From contig DJJR01000005.1 in assembly GCA_002434245.1 (NCBI GenBank), forward strand, positions 1 to 28,540: DNA of 28,540 nucleotides. Direction: 5' to 3'. Positions 1 through 7,300 of the stretch are shown here, in pieces. Under the pieces are notes generated by a model. It was not told where the DNA came from. It saw only the letters and a program-made list of their open reading frames with translations, and made no database searches. How positions within the stretch are numbered: the first letter of the stretch is position 1; each line of letters starts with the position of its first letter. The position numbers and the translations under genes are program-made. The stretch comes from Pelosinus fermentans. Lineage in GTDB: Bacteria; Bacillota; Negativicutes; DSM-13327.

Positions 1-24
1 TGACATATTACCAGATTGCTTTAT

Positions 25-1389
25 TTAATTCCAAATTGCTACTTCACTGGGAAGTTGGGCTTCCCGATTAAAATAACCAATTCGAGATACATTAATAAGA
101 TGTTTATAACTCAAATTTTCCGATATACTGTTATTTCCCCAGGAACCGCACCCTAAGGTTGTAGTAGGATTGAAACCATTATAGATGCTGCCGCCAGCCC
201 CGGTAGATGAAGGCTGATTCACAACCAGGCGACTGATCGGCAGTAGCCTTCCCGCCTGTTTGATGTGTTCTGTATTTTGCGAATGTACAGCCGCTGTGTG
301 TCCCGCCCCTTCGTAATATAGATTGGTCTTGGCAATTTCAATCGCCTCTTCAAAGGTGTTATAGCTTAGGGTAATCATATAAGGGAACATTTTTTCTTTG
401 CAAAGCACATCTTGCTCGCCCTTGCCTGTTGCTTGCAAAATGACAATTTTCGCCTTATCGGGTACTTTGACTCCAGCAATATTTGCAATATACTGCACCG
501 ACTGCCCAACCAATTGAGTGTTTATCTTCCCTTCTGGGAACATGACTTGCCGGAAGCGCTCAATGTCTTCTGGATTATTAATATAATGGCCTCCATGCTT
601 AGCAAACGCTTCCATAATGGCTGCATGCTCTTCAATCGGTGTAATTACGCACTGCTCTCCAGAACAAATAATACCGTTATCAAATTTTCGTCCTGCAACA
701 ATGTCCTGAGCGGCTTGATCATAATCATACTCTCGGTCTACGATGACCTGCACATTTCCTGCCCCAACCCCATAGGCTGGTTTACCGCTGGCATAAGCCG
801 CCTTTACCAATCCCATACCGCCAGTTGCAACAACAACATCTGCCGCACTCATCAATCCTTGAGTCAGCTCCATTGTTGGTTCTTCAATGACTTGGATTAA
901 ATGTTCCGGCGCTCCTAGCTTGCGCAGCGCTTCATTCATTAATCCTACTGTATGAGCTGAACACTTTTTAGCTCGTGGATGAGGTGCCACAATAATTGAA
1001 TTTCGTCCTTTTAATGCAAACATGGCATTGCACATGGGCGTGACTACCGGATTGGTCGTTGGAGTAATGGCGGCAATAACACCTTTCGGTTTTGCTACAT
1101 AAAGCAGCCCTTTAGCTCGTTCTTCTTTTATAATCCCAACGGATTTCTGATCTTTCAGACTCAGCCAGATCATCTTGGATTTCCCTTTGTTCTTAGCTAC
1201 TTTATCTTCATACACACCCATACCGGTTTCTTCTATAGCCTCTTTGGCTAAAAGCTCTGCATTATCATAAATGACCTTGCCAATGGCTTTGACAAATCGA
1301 TCCACCTCTACCTGACTATACTTTTCCATTTCTTTTTGGGCTTTCTGTGCTTGACTAACAATCTTCTGCAGCAATATTTGTTCTGTCAT
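25..1389 (-). CDS. CoA-acylating aldehyde dehydrogenase (SucD/AdhE-N type)
   Basis: This 454-residue protein belongs to the CoA-dependent aldehyde dehydrogenases, which interconvert an aldehyde and an acyl-CoA with NAD(P)H in the cytoplasm. The catalytic cysteine is visible as Cys242 in DNGIICSGEQCVI, the form seen in SucD (succinate semialdehyde dehydrogenase) and in the N-terminal half of AdhE rather than the PduP/EutE form; no N-terminal microcompartment-targeting helix is apparent. The nucleotide-binding half (TPTTNP, VVATGGMG) is intact and the length is normal for SucD. The start is supported by AAGGAGG nine bases upstream. It lies 240 bases downstream of etfA on the same strand, so it may be the last gene of the sigma-54 operon, although a hairpin lies in the gap. 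The substrate (acetyl-, butyryl- or succinyl-CoA) cannot be decided from sequence alone. Confidence 0.85.
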   Translation of the reverse strand: MTEQILLQKIVSQAQKAQKEMEKYSQVEVDRFVKAIGKVIYDNAELLAKEAIEETGMGVYEDKVAKNKGKSKMIWLSLKDQKSVGIIKEERAKGLLYVAKPKGVIAAITPTTNPVVTPMCNAMFALKGRNSIIVAPHPRAKKCSAHTVGLMNEALRKLGAPEHLIQVIEEPTMELTQGLMSAADVVVATGGMGLVKAAYASGKPAYGVGAGNVQVIVDREYDYDQAAQDIVAGRKFDNGIICSGEQCVITPIEEHAAIMEAFAKHGGHYINNPEDIERFRQVMFPEGKINTQLVGQSVQYIANIAGVKVPDKAKIVILQATGKGEQDVLCKEKMFPYMITLSYNTFEEAIEIAKTNLYYEGAGHTAAVHSQNTEHIKQAGRLLPISRLVVNQPSSTGAGGSIYNGFNPTTTLGCGSWGNNSISENLSYKHLINVSRIGYFNREAQLPSEVAIWN

Positions 1390-1567
1390 AAAAATTCCTC
1401 CTTTACGTAATGAGCATCTGATTATTTAACGTCCTGCTAATATCAGGTTCTATCGGATAGCAGCCGACTATTTGCTGAAGATTTTGCCAATGATTGTAGA
1501 ACAACATCCAGCTTATTTTCATCGGCATGCTTGAACTGTCTTTTTAAAATTGCATCGTTAGAAATTC

Positions 1568-1610
1568 CATGTTACCTGTAATACCCAATCGGGAAACTAC
1601 AGGCAACATG
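1568..1610 (-). terminator. Hairpin after etfA, possible weak terminator
   Basis: A 13-bp stem (1568-1580 with 1598-1610, one G-U pair) with a 17-base loop begins 20 bases after the etfA stop. No clean T-run follows on the minus strand, so it may attenuate or protect the transcript rather than end it. The rest of the 1390-1629 gap holds only the aldehyde dehydrogenase ribosome binding site and a short open frame without a usable start. Confidence 0.4.
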
Positions 1611-1629
1611 ATGGATACAAACGGATGGA

Positions 1630-2649
1630 TCAGCAGATTACATCATCTTCATTTTTTTGCAATCCTTCAATAAGCAGTGGAAGAATTGCTGCCGCATCAG
1701 CGGTGATACGAATATCGGAAACATCAAATATCGGTGACTTCTCATCTTTATTGATACTAATTACGAGTCCTGCATCCTTCATTCCACAAATATGGTGGGT
1801 CGCGCCGGAGATACCCACACCAATGTAGATTTTCGGACGTACTGATTTTCCACTGGTACCAATCATTTGGCTTTCCTTAGCCCACCCTTCATCAAGTGGC
1901 GGCCGGGTACAACCTACAGCTCCCCCCAGTACTGCCGCAAGAGTTTCGAGTTGCTGCCAGATTTCCTTACTTTCTATGCCAAACCCACCTGCCACCACAA
2001 GCTCAGCCTCTTCCAATGGTACCCCTTTCATTTCCTCATAGGTAATGCCAAGAGCTTTGACACGGCCTTGATCTTGAGCAAGGATATCTGTTATGTCAAA
2101 TCTTTCTACAGGGCATTGCTTATGCATAAAGCAGATGACCTTACCTAAAATACCAGGTCTGACAGTCGCAATTTGCGGTCGAAAATTAGTGCAGAGAATA
2201 TCTCCTAAAACTTTTCCGCCAAAAGCCGGAACAACAGCTACAAGATGCCCTTCTTCATTTAGACGCATATCAACGCAATGAGCAGATACTCCTGTGCGTA
2301 ACTTTGCTCCGAGGGTCGGAGCAAAATCAGAGCCCGCAGCCGTTGCCCCCATTAAAATGATGCTGGGCTGTCTTTCTTCTGCCAAGGCTTTTAGTACTGC
2401 GGCGTAGGTCTCATTTTGGAAATATCGCAAAGCTGGATGATCAACAAGAATAATCGTTTCGGCACCTGCTTCCATCAGTTTGGCACTATAATAATCATCC
2501 AGGTTTTCGCCAAGAAGAACGGCAGTTACAGGAGCTTGCACTCTTCCCTGTTCTTTTAATTCTCTAGCTTTAGCTAGTAGTTCAAAACTAACTCTGCTGA
2601 TGCCGCTAACCGTCTGTTCTGCCACTACCCAAATTCCCTGATGCGTCAT
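1630..2649 (-). CDS. etfA: Electron transfer flavoprotein, alpha subunit
   Basis: This 339-residue protein is the FAD-binding alpha subunit of a heterodimeric Etf, which carries electrons to or from an acyl-CoA dehydrogenase. The N-terminal domain opens with GIWVVAEQ, and the C-terminal FAD domain shows the family signature: GTSGKSVRPKIYIGVGISGA followed by HICGMKDAGLVISINKDEKSPIF. The start codon lies 44 bases inside the end of etfB, with GGGAGGGGG just upstream, which indicates translational coupling. No extra N-terminal ferredoxin domain is present, unlike CarE of the caffeyl-CoA reductase complex. Whether this Etf is of the electron-bifurcating type cannot be settled by eye; the anaerobic context and the dedicated dehydrogenase next to it make that possible. 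Confidence 0.95.
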   Translation of the reverse strand: MTHQGIWVVAEQTVSGISRVSFELLAKARELKEQGRVQAPVTAVLLGENLDDYYSAKLMEAGAETIILVDHPALRYFQNETYAAVLKALAEERQPSIILMGATAAGSDFAPTLGAKLRTGVSAHCVDMRLNEEGHLVAVVPAFGGKVLGDILCTNFRPQIATVRPGILGKVICFMHKQCPVERFDITDILAQDQGRVKALGITYEEMKGVPLEEAELVVAGGFGIESKEIWQQLETLAAVLGGAVGCTRPPLDEGWAKESQMIGTSGKSVRPKIYIGVGISGATHHICGMKDAGLVISINKDEKSPIFDVSDIRITADAAAILPLLIEGLQKNEDDVIC

Positions 2650-3466
2650 TTACCATCCCCCTCCCTTCTCTTATACCAGCAGCTCGCAGCTTGGCAATTA
2701 GCTGTGTTACTATTTCTTCTGGTGTCCCTATTAGCTCTTGCCCCTTACGGGCTAGAGAAGGAATAGAAATATCTCCAGACCAAGTAGGAGAACCTACCTG
2801 ACCAATCAGGCTTTCATTGACATCTAAATCATGTTTACTCAAGTTTGTCAGCGTCTTTTTTCTCGCTTTCATTACGCCCATAGCAGTGGTATAGCGAGGT
2901 TTATTTATTTCTCTTGAAACCGCCAGTAAAGCAGGCAGCTGTATTACATATTCCCCCACTGCATCATCCATTTTTACTTTTGCATGGATTTCCTGCTCTG
3001 TTGCCAGTACAAACTCTTTCACATTCCAGAGATGAGGTATGTTCAGCCATTCGGCGAGCTGAGCCGGTACCTGAGCAGTAGCTCCATCTGCACTCTCGGT
3101 ACCAGTAAGAACCAAATCAAATTTCCCTAATTTGTTTAATCCTTGGGCAAGGGTATAGGAGGTAGCAAGGGTATCAGCACCCGCAAAGGCCAGATCAGAT
3201 AGTAATGCTGCTTCATCAGCTCCCATGGCCATTGCTTCGTAAAGCTCATTTTTGGCCCCGGGAGGCGCCATACACAATACTGTGACTTTGCCGCCATATT
3301 GTTCTTTTAGCTTTAGTGCTGCTTCCAAAGCATTCTTGTCCACAGGATTAATAATGCTGGGGATACCTTTTCTTGTAATTGTTTTTGTCTTGGTATCAAT
3401 CGTAATTTTTTCATACCATTTTGGATCTGGTACTGACTTAATGCATACTGCTATATTTAATGCCAT
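2606..3466 (-). CDS. etfB: Electron transfer flavoprotein, beta subunit
   Basis: This 286-residue beta subunit pairs with the overlapping etfA product. It shows the usual N-terminus (NIAVCIKSVPDP), the INPVDKNALEAAL segment, the nucleotide-binding stretch LLSDLAFAGADTLATSYTLA and the GTESADGATAQVPAQLAEWL motif. In bifurcating Etfs this subunit carries a second FAD in place of AMP, and the GADTLAT stretch is compatible with that, but not diagnostic. The gene starts 28 bases after the acyl-CoA dehydrogenase stop, consistent with one transcript. At about 286 residues it is slightly longer than typical EtfB (about 250-260), with the extra length at the C-terminus where it overlaps etfA. Confidence 0.95.
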   Translation of the reverse strand: MALNIAVCIKSVPDPKWYEKITIDTKTKTITRKGIPSIINPVDKNALEAALKLKEQYGGKVTVLCMAPPGAKNELYEAMAMGADEAALLSDLAFAGADTLATSYTLAQGLNKLGKFDLVLTGTESADGATAQVPAQLAEWLNIPHLWNVKEFVLATEQEIHAKVKMDDAVGEYVIQLPALLAVSREINKPRYTTAMGVMKARKKTLTNLSKHDLDVNESLIGQVGSPTWSGDISIPSLARKGQELIGTPEEIVTQLIAKLRAAGIREGRGMVNDASGNLGSGRTDG

Positions 3467-3494
3467 AAATTTCCCTCCTGTCAGTTAGTGCATT

Positions 3495-4637
3495 TTATCC
3501 TTTAAGCGTTTCTGCAGCAATGACCACCTTTAAAATATCGGAAGTACCGCCAGCAGTGGAACCAGCTAAGGTGTCACGTAGGAATCTGCCGATTGGGTAT
3601 TCATTGATCACACCATAGCCGCCCATCATGTCAATGGTTCGTTTAGCCGCCCGAATTGCCCCTTCGTTACCAGCATATTTTGCAAGAGCAAATTCACATG
3701 CGCAGGGCAGTCCCTTATCTTTCATGGACGCCGCCCGATATGTCAGCAATTTTGCTGATTCATAATCCAATTTATTTTCTGCAATTGTAAACTGAATGTT
3801 CATGAGTTTATTTAATGGCTTGCCATAAATGATACGTTCATTGGAAAATTTGACGGACTCTTCCAGGCAGCCCCGCAATATTCCAAGGCATATGGCACTC
3901 ATGCCAGCACGCCCTACTTCCTGTATCGTTGATAATGCAATTTTCGGACCATCGCCTTCCTGACTGAGCATCTGCTGCGGTGAAAGTTTCACATTCACAC
4001 AACTGACATCGCCGGTGTTGGAAGAACATAACCCTAACTTATGCTCTGTACGGCCGGCAGTGTGACCTGGAGTATCTTTATCAATAATAAATGCAGTCAT
4101 GATGGGTTTACCCTTTTCATTTTGACCGGTAATGACAGTCCAAAGATCAACATCTGCCAAATGAGAATTCGTGATAAAACATTTTCTGCCATTGATTACC
4201 CATTGCCAGTCTTTATATTCACCAGTTGATTTTTGCCCCATGAAGTTAGAGCCTCCAGTAGCCTCTGTTAAAGATAAAGATCCGATTTTCTTCCCAGTTG
4301 CTAAGTCAGGCAAATACTTTTTCTTTTGTTCCTCTGAACCAAAATTCAATATTCCTCCCATACAAAGCTGATGTGCCATGACTGTAATTGCCAGGCCTGC
4401 AGAATGCCTGGCCAGCTCTTCCAGACAGATACTTCTTTCCACAAACCCCAATCCTGCTCCACCGTATTCTTCCGGTACAAATGTTCCTACAATCCCCATC
4501 TCACCTAGCATTGGAAAAAGTTCAACAGGACAATGATTTGCTTCATCCCATTCCTGAGCCTTTGGTGCTACCTCCGCCTCAACAAACTCCCGAATTACTT
4601 TTCGCAGCATTTCTTGTTCTTCAGTAAAAGTAAACAT
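3495..4637 (-). CDS. Acyl-CoA dehydrogenase family protein lacking the usual catalytic Glu
   Basis: This 380-residue flavoprotein has the full acyl-CoA dehydrogenase fold: N-terminal helices (MFTFTEEQEMLRK), the beta domain with SLTEATGGSNFMG in place of the common TEPxAGSD, and a C-terminal helical domain with RIIYGKPLNKLMNIQF and MMGGYGVINEYP. The family normally uses a Glu base in the IYEGTSQI motif; here the aligned stretch is STAGGTSDI and the position is Gly363. The alternative base of isovaleryl- and long-chain-type enzymes aligns with Gly242 (QEVGR). It sits directly upstream of etfB and etfA, so it is surely Etf-linked. It could oxidise an acyl-CoA, reduce an enoyl-CoA as CarC or acryloyl-CoA reductases do, or act on a less usual thioester. 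A short TTGTGC-TAA-GCACAA palindrome (4657-4671) precedes the start. Confidence 0.88.
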   Translation of the reverse strand: MFTFTEEQEMLRKVIREFVEAEVAPKAQEWDEANHCPVELFPMLGEMGIVGTFVPEEYGGAGLGFVERSICLEELARHSAGLAITVMAHQLCMGGILNFGSEEQKKKYLPDLATGKKIGSLSLTEATGGSNFMGQKSTGEYKDWQWVINGRKCFITNSHLADVDLWTVITGQNEKGKPIMTAFIIDKDTPGHTAGRTEHKLGLCSSNTGDVSCVNVKLSPQQMLSQEGDGPKIALSTIQEVGRAGMSAICLGILRGCLEESVKFSNERIIYGKPLNKLMNIQFTIAENKLDYESAKLLTYRAASMKDKGLPCACEFALAKYAGNEGAIRAAKRTIDMMGGYGVINEYPIGRFLRDTLAGSTAGGTSDILKVVIAAETLKG

Positions 4638-4716
4638 AATACTTATCAGTCCTTCCTTGTGCTAAGCACAAAATATATTATTTTTTTCAGAGAAATAAAG
4701 AATACTACTCATCATT

Positions 4717-5025
4717 TCATCTAGTTGACACTGCATATCGGCAACGTTTCGTCGCATCTTTGCGAGTAAAGTTCAGCAATTGTCCCATCGAATGATTATT
4801 GGTGGGCTGCACCAATATGACTCCTTTTATATCCGGACATACGACTTCTTTATAAGCTTCTTCCATCATTTCCACAATTCTTTGCTGGGCACCATGACAT
4901 GTAACGCAGGTTCCTGTGACTCTTACTTTGAGAAATTTATCTCGAGTCACTTCCACTAATTCTACATTGACACGATACGCATCTAATATTGGTCGAATCT
5001 TTTCTTCTACTGTAGTTTTTCTCAT
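4717..5025 (-). CDS. NifU C-terminal-domain-like small protein
   Basis: This is a 102-residue protein when read from the ATG at 5025, which has AGAGGTG seven bases upstream; an in-frame ATG at 5070 has no such site and would overlap the sigma-54 promoter element. The sequence resembles a stand-alone NifU C-terminal domain: a helix (TVEEKIRPILDAY), VNVELVEVTRDKFLKVRVTG, then the CxxC motif GTCVTCHGAQQRI and a final helix. In that family the CxxC pair binds a transient Fe-S cluster for delivery to apoproteins. The conserved Asp-Gly-Gly after the first helix is replaced by AYR, so it is a divergent member. It is the first gene after the -24/-12 promoter, and precedes a flavin dehydrogenase with no obvious Fe-S cluster, which makes its role unclear. 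Confidence 0.65.
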   Translation of the reverse strand: MRKTTVEEKIRPILDAYRVNVELVEVTRDKFLKVRVTGTCVTCHGAQQRIVEMMEEAYKEVVCPDIKGVILVQPTNNHSMGQLLNFTRKDATKRCRYAVSTR

Positions 5026-5070
5026 ATAAACACCTCTTTTTTCCGACTTTTCTCCCTCCACCTTAACCAA

Positions 5071-5086
5071 TGCAATTATTATGCCA
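5071..5086 (-). promoter_or_regulatory. Sigma-54 (-24/-12) promoter of the nifU-like/acd/etfBA operon
   Basis: On the minus strand the sequence reads TGGCATAATAATTGCA, matching the sigma-54 consensus TGGCAC-N5-TTGCA with the exact GG-N10-GC spacing. Transcription would start near 5060, giving a leader of about 35 bases before the NifU-like gene. The stretch up to 5247 would hold the activator binding sites; I could not identify a convincing palindrome there. Confidence 0.85.
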
Positions 5087-5247
5087 AAGAATATTTTTCG
5101 TTAAATTCTGTGTTTCTCTTACTTCGATGCTTGCTTTAAAGTTTTGATCGAACTCTCAATCCTGCAACAGTTCTTCGTATCATGAGCAGCTTGCCCTATG
5201 GTATGAATGGGGTTTATACAATTTTGCACCACTCTTTAAATTGCGAC

Positions 5248-6669
5248 TTATTTTTTGCCTATACCATATTTCGCAACTTTACGAAATATGGTTGCTCGAT
5301 TCATGCCCAATACATCAGATACTTTCTGCCAGCAGCCATATTCTTTGTAGGCTTGATTTAATACATAGACTTCCGTTTGCGCTACTGCGTCCTTTAGCTT
5401 GGTTCCTTGTTTGGGTAAAAAAGTTCTATGCAAAATAGATTCCGGCAATAAATCCATTGTAATTTCCTCATGAGGTGCCATCACAATCATGCGTTCAATG
5501 ACATTTTCCAATTCACGTACATTACCTGGCCAGGAGTAATCAGCTAGTTTACAGATCACTGGTGATGCTATTTTTTTGTTATATTGAAAACGTTGATTAA
5601 ACTTCTTCATAAAGTGCATAATTAATAATGGGATATCTTCTTTACGCTCCCGGAGCGGTGGTAAATGAATGGGTACTACTGCCAATCGATAATACAAATC
5701 TTCACGAAAAGTCATATCTTTGATCATCTGAATAAGGTTTCTATGGGTGGCAGCAATGATTCTCGCATTTATGGAAATGATTTTCGTTCCCCCCACCCGC
5801 ATAAAACTTTTTTCTTGTATAGCTCTAAGCAGTTTAATCTGCAGCAATAATGGCAGATCTCCAATTTCATCTAAAAATAAGGTACCGTTTTGTGCCAACT
5901 CAAATAGTCCTACTTTTCCTTCTTTTTTCGCTCCGGTAAAAGCCCCCTCCTCATAACCAAACAGCTCTGATTCTAAAAGTTGTTCCGGAATGGCTGCACA
6001 ATTGATTTGAATGAAAGGCCGATCGGCTCCTTTGCCATATTTGTGAATACACTTTGCAATCACTTCTTTGCCAGTCCCTGATTCACCATGAATTAAAACC
6101 GTGGAATCCACTCCAGACACTTTTATTGCTAATTCAATAATCTGCATCATCTTACTGCTGCGGTAAATGAGATCTTTATCTTGAATTTGCAATGCCCGCA
6201 GATGAAATAACTCTGCTTTATACTTTAAAGTCTGTTCTTGCGTTTGGATAAGTTCATTTTGCAAATCGTACAATTCGGTAATATCACGTACATTGGTTAC
6301 GACACGAAACAGCTCACCTTGTTCATCAAATATGGGATTTCCGGTAACTAATATTTTATGGTCACCCTTTACGATTTGATTAATCGTAATTGTTGTACGC
6401 TTTTCTATGACTAGCAACGTCACTGATTCATCATAATACCCTTCTGAAATTAAATGTCTCATATTTCTGCCTAGTATTTCACAAGCCTGAATGCCTGTAA
6501 TGCGCTCATAAGCTTCATTTACCCGCAAAACAATCCCCTTGCCATCGGTAATAAACATCCCATCATAAGAAGAGCTGATAATGGCTTCCAATTCTTTCGA
6601 CAGTTCCTGTACAGAACTTAGATCAGCAGCCATCTTTTCACTACCGATTTGACACATATTTGAGGTCAT
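5248..6669 (-). CDS. PAS-domain sigma-54-dependent transcriptional activator
   Basis: This 473-residue bacterial enhancer-binding protein has three parts. A PAS sensor domain spans about residues 22-135 (SYDGMFITDGKGIVLRVNEAYERITGI, ending RVVTNVRDITELY). An AAA+ domain spans about 170-395 with Walker A GESGTGKE (195-202), an intact sigma-54 contact loop GAFTGA (242-247) and Walker B GTLFLDEIG (262-270). A Fis-type helix-turn-helix closes the protein (about 430-473, SDVLGMNRATIFRKV). There is no receiver domain, so it is not a standard response regulator; the PAS domain probably senses a ligand or redox state. The start has GGGAGG eight bases upstream. It ends about 160 bases from the sigma-54 promoter of the nifU-like/acd/etfBA operon and is its obvious activator candidate. 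The gene is preceded by a terminator and a cobalamin riboswitch. Confidence 0.93.
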   Translation of the reverse strand: MTSNMCQIGSEKMAADLSSVQELSKELEAIISSSYDGMFITDGKGIVLRVNEAYERITGIQACEILGRNMRHLISEGYYDESVTLLVIEKRTTITINQIVKGDHKILVTGNPIFDEQGELFRVVTNVRDITELYDLQNELIQTQEQTLKYKAELFHLRALQIQDKDLIYRSSKMMQIIELAIKVSGVDSTVLIHGESGTGKEVIAKCIHKYGKGADRPFIQINCAAIPEQLLESELFGYEEGAFTGAKKEGKVGLFELAQNGTLFLDEIGDLPLLLQIKLLRAIQEKSFMRVGGTKIISINARIIAATHRNLIQMIKDMTFREDLYYRLAVVPIHLPPLRERKEDIPLLIMHFMKKFNQRFQYNKKIASPVICKLADYSWPGNVRELENVIERMIVMAPHEEITMDLLPESILHRTFLPKQGTKLKDAVAQTEVYVLNQAYKEYGCWQKVSDVLGMNRATIFRKVAKYGIGKK

Positions 6670-6787
6670 AGATCCATCCTCCCTTCTACCTTCACCGACA
6701 ATTCAAGGTCCTGCTTGTTAGCATCAATGACTACTTATGCCGCCAAAAACCTTTTAAAAACACAATGAATCCTAACTTACTCTTAGT

Positions 6788-6860
6788 TAAAAACTGCTGT
6801 GCTCTCTGCTAACTCCGTATTGAACTTTCCCCTAAACTTAAAATTCTGATTCTTAAATAA
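6788..6860. repeat. Degenerate copy of the dispersed CAGAG repeat plus conserved tail
   Basis: The stretch reads like a decayed right arm of the CAGAG repeat (compare 17478-17512), followed by a tail TTTCCCCTAAACTTAAAATT that also follows the copy at 14041-14142. In both places the tail abuts an intrinsic terminator. It occupies much of the leader between the terminator and the PAS activator gene. Confidence 0.45.
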
Positions 6861-6926
6861 AAAATGGATTTCTCTTATTATCACCTCAGCCACGTGGCAG
6901 AGAGATGATTATAAGAGAAATCCATT
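6853..6926 (-). terminator. Strong intrinsic terminator downstream of the cobalamin riboswitch
   Basis: A 21-bp stem with one mismatch (6863-6883 with 6906-6926), extended by an inner CCACGTGG palindrome, is followed on the minus strand by TTTTTTATTT. It lies between the riboswitch and the PAS activator gene, so it either forms part of the expression platform or ends a short transcript before the activator. Confidence 0.85.
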
Positions 6927-6986
6927 ATCTATAACTATTTTCAGCAGAAAGGCAAGCTGAAAAAGCCTATAACATAGACGGCTCAA
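6909..6986 (-). CDS. Possible 25-residue peptide or gene remnant after the B12 riboswitch
   Basis: A TTG codon at 6986 is preceded five bases upstream by a strong GGGAGGGG ribosome binding site, and opens a frame of 25 codons that ends inside the terminator stem. The predicted peptide is hydrophobic (middle portion FQLAFLLKIVI) and I recognise no family. The ribosome binding site sits exactly where a cobalamin-regulated gene would begin, so this may be the stub of a deleted gene, a small membrane peptide, or chance. Upstream pairing (AGCC...GGCT before a T-run at about 6957-6984) overlaps its first codons and could hide or expose it. Confidence 0.25.
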   Translation of the reverse strand: MSRLCYRLFQLAFLLKIVIDNGFLL

Positions 6987-7008
6987 ATAATCCCCTCCCT
7001 GTTTCCTC

Positions 7009-7184
7009 GCAGGTCAAACGGTGATTGTCAAATAGGCAGTTCTCCTGGCTCTGGATCATCGCGCACTCAAACCTTCCCAGGAAATTCATCCCAGTGGCAT
7101 ATCTTGAGGTTGCTCACCAATACAGTGGCGGGACCGCGCCGGCTTTTAACCGGACTTCCCTATTAAGCCCTTACGGGCACCTAC
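7009..7184 (-). ncRNA. Cobalamin (B12) riboswitch
   Basis: On the minus strand all hallmark segments of the AdoCbl-type riboswitch are present in order: GTAGGTGCC at the 5' side, AATAGGGAAGTCCGGT (7149-7164), GCGCGGTCCCGCCACTGTA (7121-7139) and the B12 box AGCCAGGAGAACTGCC (7035-7050, one deviation from the usual GAGACCTGCC). The P1 ends can pair (GTAGGT with ACCTGC). Downstream come GGGAGGGG, a short hairpin and the terminator at 6853-6926. The next recognisable gene on this strand is the PAS/sigma-54 activator more than 300 bases away; no cobalamin transport or synthesis gene is nearby. Confidence 0.93.
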
Positions 7185-7224
7185 TTCTTTTTTATTAGAT
7201 TGTGCTTTTTGTAACTTATTACTT

Positions 7225-7254
7225 AAATTAGCATATAAAAGTCCTTCTGTCAAA
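7225..7254 (-). promoter_or_regulatory. Sigma-70-type promoter for the cobalamin riboswitch transcript
   Basis: TTGACA (7249-7254) and TAATTT (7225-7230) are separated by 17 bases, with an extended -10 TGC directly before the -10 box. Transcription would begin near 7218, about 35 bases before the riboswitch, so the riboswitch does not depend on readthrough from gdh. Confidence 0.6.
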
Positions 7255-7300
7255 CAAATTTATAAGATTATACAGTATACGTTTTTCTTTGCTGCAGTGT

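Noticed and set aside
412..900. 162-codon frame on the plus strand inside the aldehyde dehydrogenase gene
   Set aside because: Antisense shadow of a clearly coding region with all family motifs on the other strand.
25..1389. Microcompartment aldehyde dehydrogenase (PduP/EutE) interpretation
   Set aside because: The active-site motif is CSGEQ as in SucD/AdhE, no N-terminal targeting helix is seen and no shell-protein genes are present.
1440..1500. Second sigma-54 promoter before the aldehyde dehydrogenase gene (TGGCAAAATCTTCAGC on the minus strand)
   Set aside because: The spacing is GG-N11-GC rather than N10 and the -12 box is poor, so it is unlikely to bind sigma-54.
1443..1571. A 42-codon open stretch on the minus strand between etfA and the aldehyde dehydrogenase gene
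   Set aside because: It has no ATG, GTG or TTG near its beginning and no ribosome binding site. Its charged composition could mean a gene remnant, but nothing supports translation.
5087..5247. Palindromic activator-binding sites upstream of the sigma-54 promoter
   Set aside because: Several TTGC-containing stretches occur, but I found no clear paired inverted repeat, so no site is claimed.
6670..7254. A gene for B12 uptake hidden in the gap
   Set aside because: No frame longer than about 25 codons with a start and ribosome binding site exists on the minus strand between the riboswitch and the terminator.
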